From assembly GCA_963971425.1 (NCBI GenBank), contig OZ020516.1, forward strand, positions 36,630,199-36,694,198: 64,000 bases of DNA. The letters run 5' to 3'. A program made the position numbers and the translations under genes. The first letter of the stretch is position 1, and each line of letters opens with the position of its first letter. The stretch comes from Bryoerythrophyllum caledonicum (lineage: Eukaryota > Streptophyta > Bryopsida > Pottiales > Pottiaceae). The notes under the pieces were generated by a model, which had not been told where the DNA came from, searched no databases, and worked only from the letters and a program-made list of their open reading frames with translations. Of the stretch, positions 10,715 to 22,560 are shown piece by piece.

Positions 10715-13700
10715 AGCTCAACGAAACCCCCTACACCCTAATCTAATTGCATACCCGCCGAAACTCTTCAACCCCAATTGCGGCAAACTTTGTAATCGGA
10801 ACAAGAATTCACGCATCAGCTTCGACAACACACCTGGAGACCGGATCGACCATCTGTTGGGGAAAAGCCGCAAGTGGCTCCGTCCGAGTGCGCTGGACGC
10901 TTCACGTTCGTTGGATGGATGTGGGCCTTGCGCTTGAAGCTGAGCTGCAGTGCGGCGCTTCCAAAACCTGGAGCTGCAGTCATGTCTCACAAACAGGGCA
11001 CGGTAGATCATTGGATCCATTGTTTCACAAAATTGTAAACGTCCGCAACGAGATCGATGCAGTTCCACTTCTCATGAGGTTTCCAGGGAGATATATTGGT
11101 TTTTGCTGGGACGTCCTGGGAGAGTGAGTGGCAGTTGCTGTTCATGTCTTCGCTTCTAGATCGGCGTTTCACCATGGATTTGCTGAAATTGGGGCTGCGG
11201 TTAAGGACAGTTACATCGATTGCAGTGCCTGACATTCTAGGGTGTGTGTACCCATGGCCTTTTGGCGGCGGGAGAGACTGGTTGCATGCGTTTAACCTTG
11301 AATTGGAAATGTCGTGTTGCGAACCTGTTTTTCTGGGGCACCAATCGAACCAAGGTTCAAGAGCCAGAAGACGGCGGTTGCGCAGATTCTTTTTCCTCCT
11401 TTGCAGAATAGCGGGACAGAGATATCTTGCAAAGTCATCGTCGTCTTGAGTTGGCATTTGGAGTTCGCTGTGGGGTTCCGATATAGCAATTTGCTCGGGG
11501 GGTGGTGAGTGCATGACCATCGGAGCCTATGTTTAGAGCAAAGCGCGTCGGAGTGCAGATCGATTCGAGGGTGCGCGGTATATTTCGAGCATTATTCCGT
11601 AGGACGATCAGGGCGTGCTGCGGCCACTCGCACGTCGTCGCTTCTCCGCTGTTTCCAGGGGCCAGGGCCACTGCACGCCACCATGAATGTTGTGCAACTG
11701 CTCGTTTCCCTTGCATCGGTCAATTATAGGCCCGTGCCGCATAACTTAGATGCTCCTTGCTATAAACAGATGGTATGTGCGCAACTTCTCGTTCGAGATC
11801 TGCTCTTATTTTTGGGGCTACAAAATTACAACACCCCGAGGGAAAATAATCATATTTTTGGATTGGATCTCTTTGGCATTCTCAAATGATTGCGGATGCG
11901 CCGCTCTCCGCTTGTTGCTTTGTGCAGAATTGGCGTCCAAGCAAGCATCGTGTGACCCAAGTGGTCATTGGCTCCTTTTTGCTGTGAAGGACAATGTGCG
12001 TCATTTGTCAATTAAGGCTCGTCGCCGCACTTTCCGATGAACAACGCTGAACTGCACTCTCGAGGGCGTCATCAAGATCAGCAGGGTACACACGCCAATG
12101 CACTCATCTATTTCCTCTGAAATCAAACCTAGAGTTCCAGCCACAACTAAAAGTAACTGTCCCTCTCACCCTCCAATTCTACAAAGATTCCTGTGAATGA
12201 ATGGTTACTGACTGAAACGAATGTGAGAATTATCAGGTCGGGGTTGCTCATGCAGCGTACAGTTGATCAGGAAAGGTACCGAGACTTATCGATCAATGAC
12301 CCAGATCCATTCCAGTATGCCTGTTGCACGTACGTCTAATTCTTCAACCTAAGCTGGTCTAGGACTCCATCCACGCTCTTCATCAACTGATCATAGAGGT
12401 TGTGGATTTCAAGCTGATCAAATGGCGATATAAGACGCTAAAAGACGCCTTTTAACGTCATTGAGAGACGCCAGCTTGATCAGTTTGAAAGACGTTTCCA
12501 TGCCCACCTTTGACATGAAACTTGTGTATTCTGGATGGGATTGAATGCTTCTAGAGCATGAGGAGAACAGGGGTTTGCGGAAGTCACAATGCTTGCTTCT
12601 TCTGACTTTCGGCGACGTGGAAGCTGTAGTTTTTGATCTCCTTTGCACTTATGGCTCGTTAAATGCAACCCTCTTTCGCAACAACTTAATTAGTCTGTAA
12701 GCTTTTGACGCAGGTCATGAAGGCTGGAAAAGAGCCTGGCCTTCAATGGGGTAAGTCAAATGCACGTTTTGCCCGTTCCAGTTGCACTGTTTCTCTTTCA
12801 CAGATGATTGGAGTCGGCGGTTATAATCTCATTATGAGAAAACTTATCACAGTTCCGTGTGACGCAGCTGAGACCACGAAAGCGAACTAGACATATCCTA
12901 ATTGGTTTGCGGAGTAATGAGGCCTCAAAGAGGAAACTCATTACACACGTATCTTTGCAGGCATGGTGGCAGGCGTGTATACTGGATTTGAGTACGGTAT
13001 GGAAAAGGCCTGCATGATTGGATAACTTACCACTAATTGCTTCGGAAGCATCGACCGCTTATCCCAATTTCCCAAGCTTGTAGAGAGACCCATGCAGGCG
13101 TCACTTGAATATAGGGTGGATGTGCCTTTTATAATGATGAGTCTGTAAGAAAGTGATGTGCTACAGACACTTTTCACATGAATGCTATGGTGTTGTGCAG
13201 AAAACCGCTGCAGTTGGAGTAATTCTGTCTCCTGGATGGAAGCGTTAGGGTAGATAAGATGATCCGGACTGCAGTTGATAATTGTGAGAGAAAGCAGTTT
13301 TCATAAACACAAAGAGCTGTACAGTCTTGCCATTAAATTGAGGAGACAGGGGTAAGGGACGACCCAAACACACGGCCGTAATCAGATGCTGAACTACAGC
13401 AAATCCTACAATACTTACTACCTAGAGCTGGCTACTAGGAGCTAGACTAGAGGTTCGTTTCAGGTAATATTACACTCAACAAGTTCTGAAACTTAACTGG
13501 CTAGGGTCCGTGTCTCTACAGGAGAGACTTCAATATACAGATACTCCGGATGTAGTGGGAACAGAAGCAGGCCACCAACACGATAAAAAAGGACGCTTGC
13601 CCAAAAAGGGGGTGAGAATCCGACAAGCGCTCGAAGGCGAAAAGAACATATCATGGAGTGAAGAGTCACAAAGAATGCCTAACTCCCCCTTGTCGTACCA

Positions 13701-13989
13701 TCCCTGGTTTTTACCAGCAGCGGCGAGGTCAGTCCGCCCATGGGGCACACACTTGAAAATTTGTACATTCATCCTGCAGACTCGCCTCAGCTGGTTCGGT
13801 GTGCCATAGTTGGAGGTCTCGTCCACTGATACCCGAAACGAGAGAATAAAAACGCCAAGAAGCATGCTGCAAGATATCGTCACATCACAAGTAACCTTGT
13901 GATGCCTTCACGTCTTCACATCTCAACCTTCATGTGCCCCACTGGAAGTTGAGCTGCAAGAACCAAAACCAGAAATCCTCAACACCAAA
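10715..13989. other. intergenic between bHLH 3' end and PTC52 5' end
   Basis: Both neighbours are on the minus strand, so this 3.3 kb holds the bHLH 3' UTR and the PTC52 promoter and leader. Reading frames of 100-170 codons occur on both strands but show no domain and no consistent codon preference. No repeat with clear ends was found. A small unrecognised gene cannot be excluded. Confidence 0.4.
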
Positions 13990-16139
13990 TCATCCGAAAC
14001 ACAACCAGAAAACGGACTCGATCGGAGTTCGAGACTTACAGTGAAGGCCGTCCGATCCAAAGCGACCGAATCCCATCTGATTCACGATGCTTTGAAGCTC
14101 CCCATCCCATCCAATGGACTGCAGAAAAGCAACCAAAGCGGATCAGAACCGGTGAGACATCCCAACAAGGAGATGGAAGCTGAGCAGATCGGATCAGAGC
14201 CCTACCGGAGACATGTCGTCACTGAAGGTATCCACACTGGTGAGCCCCGAGGCCGCCACATTGATGGGCGCGCTGCTGGAGCGGCGGAGGTAGCTGTCCA
14301 TGCCCGAGCAGGAGCCCCCCATAGACCGGAAATCCAGTCCACAATGGCCCAGCATGGAGTTCTGCTGGTGCTGCTGCTGCTGCTGCTGCTGGTGTTGCAG
14401 CATGTTGAAGGTAGAGGACGCCTCTGGTCCACCGAGCGATGAGCCGCCGCCGAGCCGGCTCTGAAGAAGCTCCTTGTTCAGCGCGGTCTCGAAGCTGTAG
14501 TCGATGCGACCCGCCGCGGGGCCGGGGTTCACCGACGCCAGCTTCATCGACAGATTCTCCACCTGCCGCTGCAGCGACTGCACGTAGTTGATGATCTCGT
14601 CCAGCATCACCGCCTTCCCTGTCACCTTGCTGCAGCCGGGAACCAAGTCCTGGAGATACTTCATCCGCTCGCTGATCTTCTCCCGACGCACCTGAAACAG
14701 CAACGCATCAGGGTCAGATATGCTCTCAGGGACACTGGTTTACTTGCACACATGAGATGAGAAGGAAGGCTCACCCTCTCGGCCAGGCTGTGGCTATCTG
14801 TGGCTTGGCCGCGGCGCGCCCTCACGTGGATGTAGTCCTGCTTCGAGAGGTCTTTCTGGTTCTTGTGGCTGCCGGTGCTCTCTTTCAGCGCGCGCGGGGA
14901 CCCGGAGTCCTCGCCCGAGTTGTCACTGCAGCTGCGCTCCGCCTTAGCTTTCCCGCCCTCATCGTCCGCTTTCTCGTTCTTCAACCGCTTCGGCTTCGAG
15001 TCCACCACATCCACGGCCTGCATTGCACACAACCGTTAGCACCCTCACGCTTCAAAAACTTGCAACCACATCTGATCGTGGCGGGCGCTGACCTTGTGCG
15101 TCTTCTCCGTGTTACTCTTCCGCTTGCGCCGCTCGCTGTCGTCGCTGCCGGAAGGCGATCTCGCCGGCGACGTCGCGGGGGAGAAGGATCCCCCGCCGCG
15201 CGCTTGCTCTCCAGAACAGGAATTCGTAGGTTCCCGCGCTGCAGGCACTTCGACCTCATGGGCGCTACGCTCCACGGCGGCCAAACTTGCTCCCTCAATG
15301 GCTTCCAACTCGGGCTGCGCAGGCGCAGAACCGGGCGGACTCCTCTCATCGCTACCAGTATTCACTCTGTCCACGTTCATGTCGGCGGAAGATCTCTCCG
15401 CGGCAGCAGCAGCAGCAGGAGAAGGCGCCGAAACACCGCCTTGCTCCTCCACCGACACGCCTCCGCCGAGCTTCTTGCAGTTGCTTGACGCCCGCGTCGA
15501 GCGCCCGCTGCTCTCCGCGGATCGCGACCGCGCCTTGCACCCGCCGTCGTTCACAGGCAGCGGCAACGCCATCTGCGGATACTTCCCGCTGCCGAAGCTG
15601 GAAAATTTCGCCGCGCGCTCGGCGAACGCAGGATCCGACGTGAACTGCGCCAGACAATGCGAGGTGGCCAACCCGACGCCCTGCAATGCCAGCCCGCCCT
15701 TACTCGGGTCCACAGTTATCCCCGCCGCGTCCACTCCCGCCCACGCCTTCGCCCCCGCCCTCCCGCCTGCCGTAAGCATCTCCCTGATCCTCGCGTTCGA
15801 CTCCATGATGCTGGGGCGGGGCGCCGGCTGGTGCTTGAACGGCGCCTTGGTGTCCAGCAGCGCCTGCCAGTCGCTGCTCACCATCCCCGACCCCAGCACC
15901 TCGCCCGGCTGCAGCATTGCCGCCATGTCCGACCCCCAGTAGCTGGACCCCGTGGGGCTCGCCGTCGCCGACCGCGACGCAAACGACGACATGATGCTGC
16001 TCCCACTCCCACCCCCCGCCACCCCCGACTCCCCAGGCATGCTCATCGTCCTCCCCAGCCCTTGATCCGGCGCGGGCGCCATGAACGCCATCCCTCGCAC
16101 CCCTTTCTCACCCCACCTCGCTCCTCGCCCACCCCACAA
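13990..16139 (-). CDS. bHLH transcription factor (CIB/bHLH49-62-74 type), four exons
   Basis: Exons on the minus strand are 16139-15093, 15017-14775, 14691-14206 and 14118-13990. Introns are GT-AG and phase 0, and the product is about 634 residues. The N-terminal half is low-complexity (Ser, Ala, Gly) with a conserved-looking patch [15 protein letters not shown]. The basic region and HLH cross intron 2: [20 protein letters not shown], then [20 protein letters not shown] and [20 protein letters not shown]. The H-E-R residues for G-box/E-box recognition are present. A run of seven glutamines lies at about 14376-14400. The last exon supplies the family's C-terminal signature [14 protein letters not shown]. 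The stop at 13990 assumes the final exon reads through a GTAAGT at 14035-14040; if that is a donor, another small exon follows. A start at 16091 ([10 protein letters not shown]) is also plausible. Confidence 0.88.
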
Positions 16140-16966
16140 AATTCAGCTCCCCCGTCGCGAATCCAATTCCCGATCACTACTCCCGCATCTCAAAACAAAC
16201 GTCGAGTAGAGCGAGAGCGAGACGAATCGCGTCGTGGGCAGTGCTGATCAGCGGAGAACGAGAGCTGGAAAAGAGCAACGCTAGCGTTCGTAGGGAGAGT
16301 AGAGCAGTGTGCCAATTTCTGCCACTGACGCTGCTGCTGCGCTGCCGGTCGCCGCTGCTTAGTACTGGCGCACTCGCACCAGCCCTTTCGCGGGCCGGGC
16401 CGGGCCGAGCCGGGCCTGGCGCGGGCTGGACCCGGGATTCAGCGTTCACAAGCCGGGCACGTGAGGCTCTGTGGCTGTTGCCCTCCTTTGGGGGCCCCAT
16501 TGGCCACTTTCCATCTCTTTTTCAGATTTCTGGATTGTGGGTGGGAGTGTGGGGGTTTTTGATTCCCCTCTTGCTTTCCCTTTTCTATGACCTTTTTACT
16601 CCACCTTGGGCTACAGTCCCCTAATCAAGATATTTAGTGTGTATCACACTAATTTCGTTATAAATGCTATCAGTTTTTACTCTTGATGGATGCTTTTAGT
16701 AACTATGTTAACGGTGATCTTCTCTTTAGGTAGTGTAGATGAATATTAGCGTAGTGGTTGATTTTTCTTTCCATGTTAGTTGTAGGGTTTTTTTTGGAAA
16801 TATTTTTTGTGTCTTTTTTTGTGGAAGTAGAGGAATTTTATTTCAATGTAGCAGAGTTACTGTATACCATGATTTCTTATCTCTTTTGTTATTTTTATTT
16901 TCATCTTACCGAGGGCAAAAAGGTGGCTGAGATTCGTGGTACGACATGACATTTGCTTCTCCATTC
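16140..16966. other. 5' region of the bHLH gene and intergenic DNA
   Basis: The first 350 bp (16140-16500) is GC-rich and likely the bHLH leader and promoter, with a repeated CGGGCC motif near 16395-16430. Beyond 16500 it becomes AT-rich intergenic sequence. No gene is seen. Confidence 0.45.
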
Positions 16967-16969
16967 TTA

Positions 16970-17364
16970 GAGCATCTCCACTACTGGCGTGGAATTTTCC
17001 ACGCTGGGGCGGAAAGACTTCTCCCCGCTAGGAGTGGTTTAGCTTTTGACATTTGGTTGCCTGCACCGCAAGTAGGGAATTTTTTTTCAGTCAAATGCTA
17101 TCACCGCACGATGCCGCAGAGCTGTGAATAACCTTTCGCCACCAATGATACAACGCCACGTGTCGTGAGGGGATGGGTGTGTAGCCAACAACAAAAAAAA
17201 ATGGCGCACTCCCCCATCCAAGGAGATTTCTCTGTGCCCTGCACCAAAACTTCTAAAATGAGAGAACGGTTCTCTGTTTTGAGGCCTCGGGTGCAAATTT
17301 TTGTCCCTCCAATACCCCAAATTCGTGGAATGTTCCGGTTCTCTGTCTTGGGGTGGAGATGCTC
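16970..17364. mobile_element. PIF/Harbinger-like MITE
   Basis: A 395-bp element with inverted ends GAGCATCTCCAC and GTGGAGATGCTC (12 bp, perfect). It is flanked by TTA direct duplications at 16967-16969 and 17365-17367. TTA target sites with GAGCATCTCCA-type ends are the standard pattern of Tourist/Harbinger MITEs in plants. The interior has no transposase. Confidence 0.85.
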
Positions 17365-17367
17365 TTA

Positions 17368-18640
17368 GAGGAGGCTAAATCTATCTCCAACTTGAGTTTT
17401 GAGACCGTCAAGCTCTGTACAACATAATAAGGATATTAGTTGAAGCTTGACAGGAATTTTAAAATAAAAAGAGTAGGGAAATGTTGGTGACGTTTACATT
17501 TGTTGTTGGTTTTGTTTTGGGAGTGGAGCTGGGTTGTTGTTTTTTTTTTTATGTCTCTGGATTGTGAAGGAACATAACAGTTGTGACAGCAGGGGTTTAT
17601 GTACTTTCTGGTGCCCATGCAGGTGGGCCGTGGTGTCGACATCCTTTGTCTAGATTTTATGTTTGTGCAATGGGTCAGGGTTGGATGAGTTGATGTACTT
17701 TGCACAATTGTGCTTTGAGGCATGTGAGGTGGGGATATTCTCGTGCATGGATAACAATTGCCAGTGATGAGATGAAGAGAAAGGGCACCCTATTGGCGAC
17801 TTTTCTGGCTATGGTAATTTCAAGAGGGACTAGGTAGGGTAATAAATGACCTTTTTGAGGAAACATTGTGCGATTTGTCAAAATGGGAATAGTTGACAAA
17901 CTTGGTCAGAATTCACCCGGCCATTCATTGGCCGCGGTGTAAATGCAGCAGCTCTGACTGGAATCATGATTGCCGTTTGACAATAGGCACACTCCGTGAA
18001 AATTAGTTTTGACTGGCTGAACATGAGCATTACCCACTTCAACATTGGCCAGCTAACATCACAAAACTGAGATTGGTGATCAGGGGAAACTTTTCCTATT
18101 GCCTTTGCACTTTTGAATTACATTAGGAAAGGAGCCACTGATTATGCACTGCATGTCTGTGCAGCTTCATTGGTGGACCATCAGAGAGGTCAATGGTTCT
18201 ATTAAACCCTGCTCTCATATCTGTTCTTTTCGGGGGAAAAGAACAGATTTTCTGTCACTTTTGTTTGCTACTTACAATGCCTGGAAGCAGCATGAGATTT
18301 CCATCAATTGAAAGCGCTCCCTACAAAGTAATTTGATTAGGTACTCGCTTGCTTTTCTTTTCCTCAAATTCAATCCATGGCAGCTTTGGCATAGGTACGT
18401 CCACTACTGTAGTATATTAGTTGTCAATCTCGCTTTGTTCTCTCAAGCCTGACTGATACAGAATCCACTTAAAAGGGGTTCAATGTACTTGGTGAATTGA
18501 TGTACTTGGCATATTGATTAGCAAGCATTGACAAATTTGAGAACAATCTACTGAGTGCAGAAGTTCATTGGTGTACAAGAGGAGTGGCTTGTACCCAACG
18601 TGGTGGTGAATCCCCCCTTCTCATTTCCCGTCCAGGTCCA
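17368..18640. other. AT-rich intergenic DNA
   Basis: No gene, TIR pair or tandem array was recognised apart from a short perfect palindrome at 18219-18248, listed separately. Confidence 0.4.
18219..18248. repeat. perfect 13-bp inverted repeat with GGGG loop
   Basis: ATCTGTTCTTTTC is followed by GGGG and then its exact reverse complement GAAAAGAACAGAT. It could form a stable hairpin in DNA or RNA. No gene lies beside it, so a function is not claimed. It may be the centre of an old foldback element. Confidence 0.6.
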
Positions 18641-18649
18641 TGTGGATCT

Positions 18650-18880
18650 CCTAATTCACCCTGATCCAGCGTGGGCCGGGCTTGGGTGGGACCATTTTTT
18701 TGGCCCGGCCCGATTAAGGGTTCTAGAGGTTTATTTGGTTTTTCTTTTTACAAAACTAGGACTTGCGGCCCCAAATTTCCCGCTGGTGCCTTCCCTTGGA
18801 TCAAATAGGGCCCCCCTCCAACTCAAAATAGGGGCCGGATTTGTCCCTACCCTCTCCCATCCTTCAAAGCCTAAGGCTTG
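18650..18880 (+). repeat. dispersed repeat family N, copy 1
   Basis: Shares ordered blocks with 23485-23700 and, inverted, with 46060-46250: a GGCC-rich start, TTCTAGAGG(C/T)TT, a gap, TTCCCTT, then AAAATAGGGGCC and GTCCC(T/A)C. The family looks like a short non-autonomous element. Clear ends are visible only in the 46-kb copy. Confidence 0.5.
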
Positions 18881-19146
18881 GTGCAACGCTCGACTGGGGT
18901 ATTTAGGCAAATCCGGTCCATGTGAAGTATTCAACTAATTGGAAAAAGGAAAAAATCAAAATCAAAATCAACAGGATTGTGTCTTGCATGCAGCACACAA
19001 AAAGATACAAGCCAAATATTACAAGGGTATTGCCAAAAAACATCATTTATTTTGCAGAAGCACCACATTGTTAATTTGCAACGCATTAGTCCAACCATTC
19101 TAATGTAGCTATTATATAACAAACTATTAAAAAAAAGGAAGGTAAC

Positions 19147-19290
19147 ATGATTCACTGTAGGGATGACTGCACAATTAACTCTGCGGTTGATTGCGCAACT
19201 AACTGCGCGATTGACTGCAACGTTTCTGTAGTTCACTGCACGGTTGGCTGCGTGGTTGATCGCTGCGCAATTCATTGCGTAGATTATGAT
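19147..19290. repeat. degenerate short tandem repeat (about 12 bp, TGCGCNNTTGAC)
   Basis: Imperfect units such as GCGGTTGATTGC, GCAACTAACTGC, GCGATTGACTGC and GCACGGTTGGCTGC follow one another for about 140 bp. This is a decayed minisatellite. It leaves open frames on both strands only because of the repeat period. Confidence 0.7.
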
Positions 19291-19458
19291 TTTAGTAGTA
19301 TGATGGGTCCACAGTACACATTGTGCAGCTCTTGGTATTCAAAGAATGACACCGATTTCCAAGTTTTCTAGAGCAGAATCGTTGGAGTTCAGACGAGCGC
19401 TAAACAAAAACCACAGCCCAGATTTTCCAACTCACACTCGGGTTGTAGCTTCATTTAA

Positions 19459-19683
19459 CCCTTCAACGTCACAAGGTGCCGCTGGTGGCCACCGTATCGT
19501 ACATGTACGTTGTCGTAGTTGAACATGATAAGATTCAGATATTGAAATGACTTCCAAATGAAAGATGTTAGTTGAAGATTCTTCAATCCAAGGTGTAAGT
19601 CTTGCTAAACATTAATACATTTTCTGTATTCTGTAGAGTAAAATATGGGCCTGTGTATGCAGTTCCCGACTAACGTTTAAGGG
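19459..19683. mobile_element. TTAA-flanked MITE (piggyBac-like)
   Basis: A 225-bp element between TTAA at 19455-19458 and TTAA at 19684-19687. The ends are inverted: CCCTTCAACGT on the left, and CCCTTAAACGT when the right is read in reverse. The interior is non-coding. Confidence 0.65.
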
Positions 19684-19689
19684 TTAATG

Positions 19690-20760
19690 TAAATGAATTC
19701 AACGCTTGTGCAACCCTCTATGATGCCACTTGATCCACTTCTTGTAGATCGTCATCAAGAACACAACCTACCTTATCCGAGAATATTCAATAACCTCACC
19801 CTTGCTCCTGGTCACTTGTGTGCATGCATGCACATAACTTATACAAGTTTTGAGTCACAACATAACTGATTAGCGAGCAGTAAAGTGCCCTCTTATCCAC
19901 ATTGGATAAACCTATGCCCCAGGCTTACTATTCCCTGGATTAGTCCTGGAAAAAATGCAATTACATACTGTAACTGAAAAGAATAGTGGATTAATGCTGT
20001 TATTCCTGACAGATACTGATTTCAGGGGTCTTCTTTTCAAACAAATATGAGGGCCAGTCTAAATCAACTTTCCATGTTGTAATTTTTGTGTTCACTAGAC
20101 AGTGATTTGAACCAACCAGTCCACATGCTAACCCCTCAAAGGACAATGACTGTGGACCATAACCCCCCCCCATTAAGATGAGATGTAATGCAAGTGATTC
20201 AAACGATATTGCATACTATATTCATACTATTTTCATCCGTAGGATCTTAAACTTTTACTACTAATAAAAGATATTCAAACAAATTGTAAACTTTTGCCGT
20301 GTGGATTGTTAGATACATGCATTTGAAGAGTGCAATGTACTTTTTTTGCTTCCCTACGAAGGTATGGTCAACATACTTTGACTAAAATTATTACTATGCT
20401 TCTTGACTTAATTGCATAAGTTGTATGGATTTATGTTCTACCTCAATTTAAATCATTGCAGGCCCCAAAAACACAAGTAATGGAGGGTTTCAGTATATGG
20501 AGAACATTAGACTTGTATTGTAAGGGGTAACAGAAGTGGTCATTTTGTAGGGTTTAGGGTATACATTTTTTAATTTAGATAAATGATAATTAGGTTTAAA
20601 AGCAGAAAGGTAGATGAAATCATTTTGTCTTCTTCTAATAGGTGGGAAAATATGGAAAAAAATATGAAACCCTTGACATAGAAGCATTTTTCATAAACTA
20701 ATGAATGAGGGTTGCTAAGAGCTTTCTTTGACTACAACCACCTCAAAAAATTGCACAACT
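19690..20760. other. AT-rich intergenic DNA
   Basis: No gene or element with recognisable ends was found. Confidence 0.4.
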
Positions 20761-20773
20761 AAGCTCTATAATA

Positions 20774-20806
20774 GAAGAAGAAGAAGAACGCCGGTCTCCA
20801 AAGGAG
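20774..20806 (-). mobile_element. extremely truncated LINE insertion (33 bp) with 13-bp target duplication
   Basis: Thirty-three bases, beginning (GAA)n then CGCCGGTCTCC on the plus strand, sit exactly between two copies of AAGCTCTATAATA (20761-20773 and 20807-20819). The inserted bases equal the last part of the large LINE's 3' tail (55688-55720), including the terminal hairpin and the (TTC)n end in minus orientation. This is what a target-primed reverse transcription event that stopped almost at once would leave. Confidence 0.85.
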
Positions 20807-20819
20807 AAGCTCTATAATA

Positions 20820-22560
20820 CTAATATTTAGCTCTACAATACCTTGCCCAATTGCCAAGCATCCAACTTTTGATGTTTGAAGCATTATAACCTTTTTGTTG
20901 TAATATTTTCTAAAAATAAACCTTTTGAAAATACCTATTGACAGTGAAATTTTTAAGAAATTAAAATTTTTGGAACCTATTCAAATTTTCAATAGCCTCC
21001 ATGGTGAAGAATTGGTACCTTGGGGGGTTAACCTTTAAAAGATCCACATTGGGCCTAGGCAGTTTTTTGTGGTCTCAATTATCAACAATTACCGCTTAGG
21101 TTTTCATTTTAGACAAGCACTTCTAAAAGTTCTGAGGAAGTATAGTTTTTTAAACCAAGATTTGACCCAAAAAATTAAATTAAACAATTACGTTTCCCTA
21201 TGAATTATTTTTGGAAGGCGGGCAGTTCCAATAGTTTATCAAGTTTCTTTAAAAAATTGAGATCTTGTACAACTAACCAATGTGACTTCATTTGAGATTT
21301 GAAAAATATAAGAAAGTTATAATAAACAAAAAACTTCTACATTGCAAAAATCTCACACCAAGGGGAGTCAAAGTTTTTAGGCTTTAATTATTTGACATAG
21401 ATAGATAGAAATTTTGAGATCTTGTACTTTATTTTTCCCCCTTATTTCTACTTAAAGAAAACATAAAAATCTTTATATTTAACATTTGGATTGAGATTTT
21501 ACATAAAACCAATATCACAAAAATATATAGTGTATTTTGTGTGATTTTGGACCTATTCTTGTTGCAAGATTTGTAGTTGGTATGTTAAATACCTTTGATA
21601 GACTTGGATTTTTTTAGACAAGTACCTTATATCATATAGATTGTGATGGTTAAGTGTGGCAACTTTATGTAGTCAAAAGTTTCATTTCATAAAAAAACTT
21701 AAATTGTTGACCATATAAGATCACGGTGCAAAAAGACCATGAAGTTTGTATTAAATGCTATGATTTTCCAACCCATGAGGTCAAAAATGGTATAAAAAGT
21801 TTCATATAAAAGTTCTTTGAGTAATACTCAACAAGTCCTATGGTTAGAAGTGGGATGAGATCATTATTTGTGAATGTGTTATAAAGACGATGTGTTATGA
21901 TAGTTTCAAAGTTATTTTTTCCCTGAACACAATTGGGTTTTTCAAGGATTATTGTACTCAAGGGTCGGATATGACCCCAAAAAAATCTGAAAACGACTGC
22001 CAATTTTTTTGGAGATTCTTCACAAGAACATTTAATTTTTCTACTTGGGGAAAAAACATATTTTGAAGAATATAGTATCTTCAGAATTATGTCAAACTTC
22101 TCTTTTACAAATAAATAATTATTCCGCACAAGAATGTCAAACTGACCCTTGGGTACGGTAATAATATCATCATTGGGCAAGTTGGAGGTTGTTGTGGACC
22201 AAAACTACTTGACATCCTTGACAATGCTTTGAAAGGGATAAAGTTTCAGTTGCAACTTGTTTCATCAACTAACTTAAAGATGCCCATGGCCAGAACGAAA
22301 CAATATTATTTCCAGACAAGCGGACATTGGATTTGCTTGAATTGCCAGCGACACTTGTCAAGTGGAGTACAGGTTTTTGGCACCAAGGTGTTATGAAATG
22401 GTATACGGTACTGTACTGGAGTGTTGGACTCAGCAAACAAATATATCTTCAAATAGATACCGAGATGTTTGGATGTCAATTTTCAAATAAAATTTGCCTG
22501 GTGAATATTCTTTGCTACGAGATAAATAAATATTCAGCATGAACAGTGTTGAATCCTACC
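20820..22560. other. AT-rich intergenic DNA
   Basis: Very AT-rich with a few long but unconvincing frames (for example 140 codons on the minus strand near 22 kb) that show no domain. No element ends were recognised. Confidence 0.4.

Noticed and set aside
11008-11520. 170-codon minus-strand frame between PTC52 and bHLH
   Set aside because: No domain, no signature residues and mixed codon use; could not be told from chance.
15045-16247. Large plus-strand frames opposite bHLH exon 1
   Set aside because: Arg/Pro-rich shadows of a GC-rich, low-complexity exon, with no domain; the minus strand carries the conserved bHLH protein.
21758-22180. 140-codon minus-strand frame in AT-rich DNA
   Set aside because: AT-rich low-complexity translation (Phe, Ile, Lys, Asn) with no domain; likely chance.
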